Part shown: piece by piece, positions 32,529-37,675 of the stretch
Numbering within the stretch: the stretch's first letter is position 1
Layout of the letters: each line of letters opens with the position of its first letter
Source of the DNA: Bacteroidales bacterium
Lineage (GTDB): Bacteria; Bacteroidota; Bacteroidia; Bacteroidales; WCHB1-69
Reading direction: 5' to 3'
Assembly: GCA_024682995.1 (NCBI GenBank)
Contig: JAIKYR010000017.1
Coordinates: forward strand, 1-37,675
Length of the DNA stretch: 37,675 bases
Position numbers and translations under genes: made by a program
The notes under the pieces: generated by a model
What the model saw: the letters and a program-made list of their open reading frames with translations, nothing else
Database searches by the model: none
Told to the model about the DNA's origin: nothing

Positions 32529-32547
32529 AATGTATACGTTTTATCGG

Positions 32548-33096
32548 TTATGAATCTAATTTTAAATTTTTCAAAGCGTCCCAACGCGGGTCATGGTCTT
32601 GTTTGGCCGAATCGGTGGACAGTTCCTCCAGCTTGGCGAGCACGGCAGGGTCGCAGGTGGAGTGTCCGTTTTCGTCATCGGCATGGACGATGCGCAGCGG
32701 CATAGCCAGACGGATACTCTCATAGACGAAATGGAAGATGTCCAGCTCGTAGGTGTTCTCGTCCATCACCCAGATGTCGTCATCCTCATTGTCACCCTCT
32801 TCCACAGTAGGGACCAGTTTTACAATCAAACGGTCCTCAAAATCCATCGGGATGTTCACAGGGAGGAGGCAGCGGTCGCACGGAGCCATCACAAAACCGG
32901 AAAAGTGGCACTTCACATCCACCAATTTTTCAGTTTTTGTCATGTCAACCCGCAAATCCAAACATCCATCCTGCAAATCCGTAAGCTCTGCCAATTCAAA
33001 GAACTGTTTATCGCAAACCATTGTAAAGCAATAATTTCCATCCTCCACTCCTGCCAATCTGAGTTTGAATTGATCTCGTAACTGCTTTACTTCCAT
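32548..33096 (-). CDS. YceD/DUF177 family protein (23S rRNA accumulation factor)
   Basis: A 182-residue member of the DUF177/YceD family, linked to 23S rRNA processing and accumulation. The start at 33096 (MEVKQLRDQFKLRLAGVEDG) is preferred because the upstream in-frame extension crosses the -7 box. The central CxxC block is VMAPCDRCLLPVNIPM, followed by the acidic EEGDNEDDDIW and an end rich in charged residues (DPRWDALKNLKL), both typical. Cotranscribed with rpmF. Confidence 0.92.
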   Translation of the reverse strand: MEVKQLRDQFKLRLAGVEDGNYCFTMVCDKQFFELAELTDLQDGCLDLRVDMTKTEKLVDVKCHFSGFVMAPCDRCLLPVNIPMDFEDRLIVKLVPTVEEGDNEDDDIWVMDENTYELDIFHFVYESIRLAMPLRIVHADDENGHSTCDPAVLAKLEELSTDSAKQDHDPRWDALKNLKLDS

Positions 33097-33115
33097 CGCG
33101 CTAAATTTTGGGGGT

Positions 33116-33124
33116 GCAAATATA
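33116..33124 (-). promoter_or_regulatory. -7 promoter box (TATATTTGC) of yceD-rpmF
   Basis: A perfect minus-strand element 19 bases before the yceD ATG. The rest of the gap to 33324 is AT-rich. Confidence 0.6.
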
Positions 33125-33264
33125 CGTTTTTTTTGCCAAGTTTCTTTTTTTTCAAAAAAAACTTTTCCACCTTTTTTCCAGGCCTCTGTAACAACTGAAA
33201 TTCTTTTGCGACTATATATTTGAAAAAAGAGAAAAAGCAAGTGGCATTTTTTACAACATTTTAT

Positions 33265-33273
33265 TATTTTTGC
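33265..33273 (+). promoter_or_regulatory. -7 promoter box (TATTTTTGC) of the T9SS type B protein
   Basis: A perfect plus-strand element in the AT-rich 33097-33324 gap. A second weaker TATTTTTGT is at 33302-33310. Confidence 0.5.
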
Positions 33274-33324
33274 ACACTCTATAACTATCTGTATTTTTTA
33301 CTATTTTTGTCCACTTAAAAAAGA

Positions 33325-36165
33325 ATGATTCATTCGGTCATGATGAAAAAACTTTTGTTTTTCTTTATCCTGGTTCTCCTGAGCGCACTCACGCTTTCCG
33401 CCCAAAACTCCGTCAACATGGGCAGTCAACCCACCGTATCCGGTTGTGACTACATGATTTACGATGATGGAGGGATTTCAAGCAACTACAACAACAACGC
33501 CAACGAGACGATGGTTCTGTACTCCAACAGTCCCAACAACGGCAGTGTGCGGGTGGAAATCCTGGATTTGGACATCGAATCGGGCGACACATTGTACATC
33601 TACGACGGCATCAACACCAGCGCCCCGCTGTTGCACAAAATCAACAACGACAACTACAACCCCACGGGCACATTCCGTTACGCGGCCACCATCCAGAACA
33701 CCACTGGGGCCATCACGTTGCATTTCACGTCCGATGCCTCCGGCGTGGGAACAGGATTCGTCATCAAGGTGGAATGCATGGCTCCCTGCCAACGCATCAA
33801 CCTCTATTTCGACACGTTACTTTCCTCCAAAGTTCCGAAATTAGACCCCAGCGATGGATATTTGTATTTGGATGTATGTCCTTATGACACTGTTCATTTA
33901 GTGACATACGGGAGCTATCCCGACAACGATTACAGCTACCATCAGAGTGACGCAACCTGCACCTTCAACTGGGATTTCGGTTATTCGACCGTTGACAGTC
34001 TGGGGGCCAACGCTTTGGACTACTACTTCGATCCGGGCCACGGTTATGATGTGGCCATCAGCGCGGTGGACACGCACCATTGCGTGTCGCTCACCCCGGT
34101 GACCTTCCGCGTGCGGACCTCACAGAACCCGATCCGAGATGTGGCTAAATTGCGTTCCATCTGCGTGGGCCAGTCGTTAGACCTGAGTGTCGGGTACGAC
34201 AACATCTCCAGCCTCCAGTTGGACTCCATTGGCAGTGATCAAATCACTTCACTGAAAGTGGTGGACACAATCTTCCTGCCCGATGGGACCAGTTGTCCGC
34301 CTTACGGCTATTATTACCGTTCCTATGTGAACTTCACTTCCTTTGCCCCTGGAACCACCATCAACAGCGCCGACGACATTCTCTATGTGCGCATCCTTAT
34401 GGAGCACTCGGCCATTGAGGACATCCGCATCCGGCTGATATGCCCGAACGGCAACGCCTGCAAGATACAGCCAGATTACCAAAACGATGGTTGGGGAGGT
34501 ATCGCGCACAATTTCCGTACGAACCTTGGCGTGGCCAACCGCTTGCAGGACGTGGCCAGCTGCAACACCACCCAAAACCCCATGGGCATCGCATGGAACT
34601 ACATCTGGTCGAACAACACAACATTAGGATACCAATATGCGCCCGGCACCTACGGATATTGTTACGAACCTGTGAACGTGCATTTCACGCCGAATCCGTA
34701 TTGGGATGATGGCAACCAGTCTTACAAGATTGACTCCTCCGATGTGGCCAACATGACCCAGATTTACCATCCCAAAGAGAGTTTCTCCAATATGGTTGGC
34801 TGTCCGCTGAACGGCAACTGGTGCATTGAAGTGCAGGACCTCTGGACGAATGACAACGGCTACATCCATGAATGGGAGATGGCCCTTGACCCGCACCTGC
34901 TACCGCAGAACTGGTCCTATACCGTGCTGGTGGACACCACCTTCCTGACGGGGCCCAACACCAACGGGATGGTCATTTCGCCGGAGACCGACGGTGTGCA
35001 CCAATACACCGTCAATGTGGTGGACGAATACGGATGCCTTTACGACACCATCACCACCCTTACCGTGGTGCCCACACCCATGCCTGACCTCGGGCCTGAC
35101 ACCAGTATCTGCGAAGGCGAAATACTGACCCTTTCGGCACACTATGACAAGCCGAACACAATCTACCACTGGAACACCGGTGCCAACACCGAAAACATCC
35201 AAGCTGTCACGCAAGGGCAATATTATGTCCACATCACCACCTTGAATGACACGGCCAACGTCTCCTGCCAGGGCAGCGACACCGTTTACCTCAAAATCAA
35301 CCCTGTGCCGCTGGCCGATTTCATCACCTCCGATACGGCGGGCTGTGCCCCTCAAGGTATCCGTATCCAGAACCTCACTCAGACAGAGGGTTCACCTTGC
35401 CTTTACGAATGGATGGTCCTTCACTCGGACGGACAGTTGGCATACACGTCCTCGCTGGCAGAACCCGCCTTCAACCTGGAAGAACCGGACATTTATTCCA
35501 TCCTGTTGAGGACATCCTCACCCGAAGGTTGCCGCGACTCGCTTTACCGATGGGGGTACGTGCATGTCTATGACCAGCCCATCGCGGAATTTGAGGCCAC
35601 CCCTTGGGAATCCCTCTTCGGGGAATCACAGGGCACTGTCCTTTTCCACAACTACGCGGACTCCACCTCGATAGGACAGGACAACACCTCCTGGACATGG
35701 GATTTCGGCGACGGGCAGACCGACACCGAGAACTTCTCGCCCACGCACACATATGCCTCCTGGGGCGACTACAACGTGACGCTCTCCATCACCAACCAGC
35801 ACGGATGCTCCAGCGAGATCGCCCATACCGTTGTCATCGAGGACGATTTGATTTTCCCGAATGTCATCACCCCAAATGGGGACAATATCAACGACGTGTT
35901 TGCCATCCAGAACCTCAACACGGACATCAATCCTGAGGATCCGGACGGTTTCCGCACCAACGAGTTGTACATCCACGACCGCTGGGGCAAGATGGTATAT
36001 CACGTGAAGAACTACGACACTTTCGCCAAGGACGGAGTCATCTCCAAGGGCAACAACTGCTTTGATGCCAGCGGGCTCTCCGACGGCGTATATTATTATT
36101 CCTTCTATTACAAAGGGAAAGTGAAGATTGTGGACTATCACGGTTCGCTCACCATTATCCGCTAA
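33325..36165 (+). CDS. T9SS type B surface protein with CUB-like, P-like and PKD domains
   Basis: A 946-residue exported protein. The start may be the ATG at 33325 or at 33343; the signal core is KKLLFFFILVLLSALTLSAQ. Residues ~30-152 resemble a CUB domain (VRVEILDLDIESGDTLYIYDG and ITLHFTSDASGVGTGFVIKVEC). Residues ~355-530 resemble a proprotein-convertase P domain (IEDIRIRLICPNGNACKI through NGNWCIEVQDLWTNDNGYIHEWEM). Residues ~755-835 are a PKD domain (WTWDFGDGQTD). The last ~95 residues are the gliding-motility-type C-terminal domain (VITPNGDNINDVFAI to GSLTIIR), the T9SS type B signal. There is no protease active site, so it is probably an adhesin or matrix protein. Confidence 0.9.
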   Translation: MIHSVMMKKLLFFFILVLLSALTLSAQNSVNMGSQPTVSGCDYMIYDDGGISSNYNNNANETMVLYSNSPNNGSVRVEILDLDIESGDTLYIYDGINTSAPLLHKINNDNYNPTGTFRYAATIQNTTGAITLHFTSDASGVGTGFVIKVECMAPCQRINLYFDTLLSSKVPKLDPSDGYLYLDVCPYDTVHLVTYGSYPDNDYSYHQSDATCTFNWDFGYSTVDSLGANALDYYFDPGHGYDVAISAVDTHHCVSLTPVTFRVRTSQNPIRDVAKLRSICVGQSLDLSVGYDNISSLQLDSIGSDQITSLKVVDTIFLPDGTSCPPYGYYYRSYVNFTSFAPGTTINSADDILYVRILMEHSAIEDIRIRLICPNGNACKIQPDYQNDGWGGIAHNFRTNLGVANRLQDVASCNTTQNPMGIAWNYIWSNNTTLGYQYAPGTYGYCYEPVNVHFTPNPYWDDGNQSYKIDSSDVANMTQIYHPKESFSNMVGCPLNGNWCIEVQDLWTNDNGYIHEWEMALDPHLLPQNWSYTVLVDTTFLTGPNTNGMVISPETDGVHQYTVNVVDEYGCLYDTITTLTVVPTPMPDLGPDTSICEGEILTLSAHYDKPNTIYHWNTGANTENIQAVTQGQYYVHITTLNDTANVSCQGSDTVYLKINPVPLADFITSDTAGCAPQGIRIQNLTQTEGSPCLYEWMVLHSDGQLAYTSSLAEPAFNLEEPDIYSILLRTSSPEGCRDSLYRWGYVHVYDQPIAEFEATPWESLFGESQGTVLFHNYADSTSIGQDNTSWTWDFGDGQTDTENFSPTHTYASWGDYNVTLSITNQHGCSSEIAHTVVIEDDLIFPNVITPNGDNINDVFAIQNLNTDINPEDPDGFRTNELYIHDRWGKMVYHVKNYDTFAKDGVISKGNNCFDASGLSDGVYYYSFYYKGKVKIVDYHGSLTIIR

Positions 36166-36197
36166 TCCACATCATCCAACCTACTTGTTATTTCAAT

Positions 36198-36704
36198 ATG
36201 ATTGATAAAATCACCGCTCTCATCAAACAATTCACCGATGCCCAATTCATCCGATTTCTGCTTGTTGCCGGACTAAACACCGCGTTTGGCTGGTGCATCT
36301 TCGCCCTGTTGCGTTTCCTTTTCGGTATGATTCCCCATATCGACCCGCTGTTTTGGGCCAACCTGTTCGGCACCATCATCAGTGTGCTGTTCAACTTCAA
36401 GACCTACGGACATCTGGTGTTCCGGAACAAAGACCCCAAACTGATATTCCGGTTTGTCATGGTTTACACCATCACCTTCTTCATCAACTATTTCAGCATC
36501 CATTTCTTAGAGGCGTGTTTTGGAATCAACAACTATATAGGGGCATTGATTATGGCCCTGCCGGTAGGACTTTTAAACTATTTCTTCAATAAAATATTTG
36601 TTTACAGCAAAGATTGCAAACGCTGGCTTTGGTATTTCATGCTGGCATTGCTGTTGACTGAAATTCTGTTTTTCATCATTCTTAAAATGCAAAACCCGTC
36701 ATGA
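36198..36704 (+). CDS. GtrA-family membrane protein
   Basis: A 168-residue integral membrane protein with about four helices: the first is FIRFLLVAGLNTAFGWCIFALLRFLFG (residues ~13-39), then FWANLFGTIISVLFNFKTYGHLVFR, then LIFRFVMVYTITFFINYF, and finally a C-terminal pair near residues 112-164. The NFKTYGHLVFR turn is the family hallmark. GtrA proteins are thought to flip lipid-linked sugars for surface glycosylation. The stop overlaps the next gene's start as ATGA. Confidence 0.92.
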   Translation: MIDKITALIKQFTDAQFIRFLLVAGLNTAFGWCIFALLRFLFGMIPHIDPLFWANLFGTIISVLFNFKTYGHLVFRNKDPKLIFRFVMVYTITFFINYFSIHFLEACFGINNYIGALIMALPVGLLNYFFNKIFVYSKDCKRWLWYFMLALLLTEILFFIILKMQNPS

Positions 36705-37255
36705 ACATCATAGGCATCACCGGAACCTTGGGCGCCGGCAAGGGCACCATCGTCGATTATCTGATCCAGCATTACGGATACCGTCATTATTCCGTGCGTG
36801 GTTATCTTATTGAAGAGGCGGAGCGGCGGGGCTTGCCGCTCAACCGCGACACTTTCGTGGTGGTGGCCAACGACCTGCGCGCCACACACAGTCCATCTTT
36901 CATCACCGACGAGCTGTACAAGCAAGCGGCGGCGGCGGGCGAGAACGCCATCATCGAGAGCGTGCGCACGCCCGGCGAGGTGGAATCCCTGCGCAAAAAC
37001 CCGAACTTCGTGCTTTTCGCGGTGGATGCCGACCCCAAAATCCGTTACGAGCGCATCGTGCTGCGCGGCTCCGAGACCGACCACGTATCCTTCGAGACCT
37101 TCTTGGCCAACGAGCAGCGGGAGATGGACTCCGACGACCCCAACCACCAGAATGTGGGACGTTGTATGCAGATGGCCGATTTCGTTTTCCACAACGACGG
37201 CGATTTCGACCTCCTGTACCGCCAAATCGAGCAAGCCATCACGCAACTGTCGTAA
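36701..37255 (+). CDS. P-loop nucleoside/nucleotide kinase-like protein
   Basis: A 184-residue cytoplasmic P-loop protein with the nucleotide-kinase fold. Walker A is GITGTLGAGKGT at the N-terminus. Other features are a lid-like basic stretch and ENAIIESVRTPGEVESLRKNPN (the 'IIDGVR.P.E' pattern of dephospho-CoA-kinase-like proteins), then VLFAVDADPKIRYERIVLRGSETD. Homologs are annotated as AAA or dephospho-CoA kinase-like ATPases. The real coaE is usually longer, around 200 residues, with different lid motifs, so I do not assign the symbol. Coupled to gtrA by ATGA (36701-36704). Confidence 0.85.
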   Translation: MNIIGITGTLGAGKGTIVDYLIQHYGYRHYSVRGYLIEEAERRGLPLNRDTFVVVANDLRATHSPSFITDELYKQAAAAGENAIIESVRTPGEVESLRKNPNFVLFAVDADPKIRYERIVLRGSETDHVSFETFLANEQREMDSDDPNHQNVGRCMQMADFVFHNDGDFDLLYRQIEQAITQLS

Positions 37256-37260
37256 GCGTT

Positions 37261-37675
37261 TTTTCCATTAGCCGTTGGCCATTGGCGATTAGGGTGTAGG
37301 GACCATGGTTGAGAAATTAAGGCCTTAAGGAGTTAAGGCAGTTGTTTATTATGGGGTTAGGATTTGGGGAAATTGGGATTTTCGGTTCGCAATTTGCGGT
37401 TCGCGGTTCCCAGTTCTCAAATCTCTATTCTATGTTCCCAGTTCTTTGTCCCTGTTCCTAACGCCGTCAGGCGTTACATATCTGTAGGAATAGGGCCACC
37501 GCACACAATCTCGCGGCGCGGCAAACGCGTGCCTCGGAGAACGGGGTGATTCCGCCGCGAAACGACGACACGATAGAACAGGAAAATCCCATTGAAAACC
37601 CTTACGGTGAGAATTCCCGATAGCGATATGTGGTTGTGCCCTGCTGTTTACTTTTTTTTCTACTCTTTTTACTTT
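37261..37675. other. Gene-free stretch with degenerate short repeats and a hairpin
   Basis: No convincing gene is visible. The stretch contains iterated short words: GGCC/ATTGGC-type near 37271-37290, TTAAGG three times at 37318-37338, CGGTTCGC at 37383-37390 and 37397-37404, and TTCCCAGTTCT at 37407-37417 and 37435-37445. It also has a perfect hairpin, TAACGCC-GTCA-GGCGTTA (37459-37476). The end is AT-rich. Confidence 0.5.

Noticed and set aside
37364-37549. 61-codon plus-strand ORF
   Set aside because: It translates the short-repeat stretch and hairpin; no family resemblance and no promoter.
1-37675. CRISPR arrays, tRNA or rRNA genes, insertion sequences
   Set aside because: No regularly spaced direct repeats, no transposase-like proteins, and no tRNA or rRNA sequence that I could recognise by eye. 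A tRNAscan or Infernal run would settle the RNA genes.

Overview
The window reads as a chromosomal segment of an uncultured Bacteroidales-type Bacteroidota. The evidence is: (i) repeated TAnnTTTGC promoter elements (the Bacteroidota -7 box) in front of genes and almost no Shine-Dalgarno sites; (ii) type IX secretion (T9SS) C-terminal sorting domains of both type A and type B; (iii) a FISUMP-domain protein; (iv) a fused MurF-alanine racemase; (v) a glycine-lipid-type acyltransferase pair. Most genes are moderately GC-rich. The intergenic spaces and the nucleotidyltransferase/HEPN pair are more AT-rich.

Layout. 0.1-2.4 kb: a GT4 glycosyltransferase overlapping a secreted CE1-like esterase. 2.4-4.1 kb (minus): a secreted FISUMP protein. 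4.2-6.2 kb: a PlsC-like and a GNAT-like acyltransferase, probably making N-acyl amino-acid lipids, preceded by two tiny ATGA-linked ORFs. 6.2-7.5 kb: an aldo/keto reductase with a ferredoxin tail and a lipoprotein signal. 7.5-10.8 kb: two paralogous small outer-membrane-type proteins, each behind a copy of the same structured ~140-nt leader, then a secreted MORN/WG/CxxCxGxG protein and a good terminator. 10.9-12.4 kb: a PurF-like protein lacking the N-terminal cysteine. 12.4-15.4 kb (minus): a C10 cysteine protease fused to an M6 metalloprotease with a T9SS tail. 15.4-15.9 kb: a frameshifted low-molecular-weight phosphatase. 16.1-16.9 kb: an MNT/HEPN toxin-antitoxin-like pair. 17-18.8 kb: radA and an RseC-like gene. 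18.8-19.8 kb (minus): a secreted endonuclease/phosphatase-fold protein. 19.9-23.6 kb: two secreted surface proteins and a T9SS-tail relic. 23.6-26.5 kb (minus): wbpB-like and capD/wbpM-like sugar-nucleotide genes. 26.5-30.8 kb (minus): murF-alr, an MbnP-like lipoprotein, a DUF4468 protein and folA. 30.8-33.1 kb: smpB and merR (plus), then rdgB, rpmF and yceD (minus). 33.3-37.3 kb: a large T9SS type B surface protein, gtrA and a P-loop kinase. The last ~400 bases hold no convincing gene.

The strongest undescribed candidate is the duplicated leader RNA at 7504-7640 and 8400-8540. Both copies start just after a -7 box and precede paralogous genes. They keep the same helices despite sequence divergence, with base-pair covariation, and can form a loop-loop (kissing) interaction. 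Other points of interest are the near-leaderless ATGA mini-ORF cascade at 4170-4225, the double protease, the exported DnaJ-zinc-finger-like protein, the lipoprotein-signal oxidoreductase, and an orphan minus-strand promoter near 16.08 kb.
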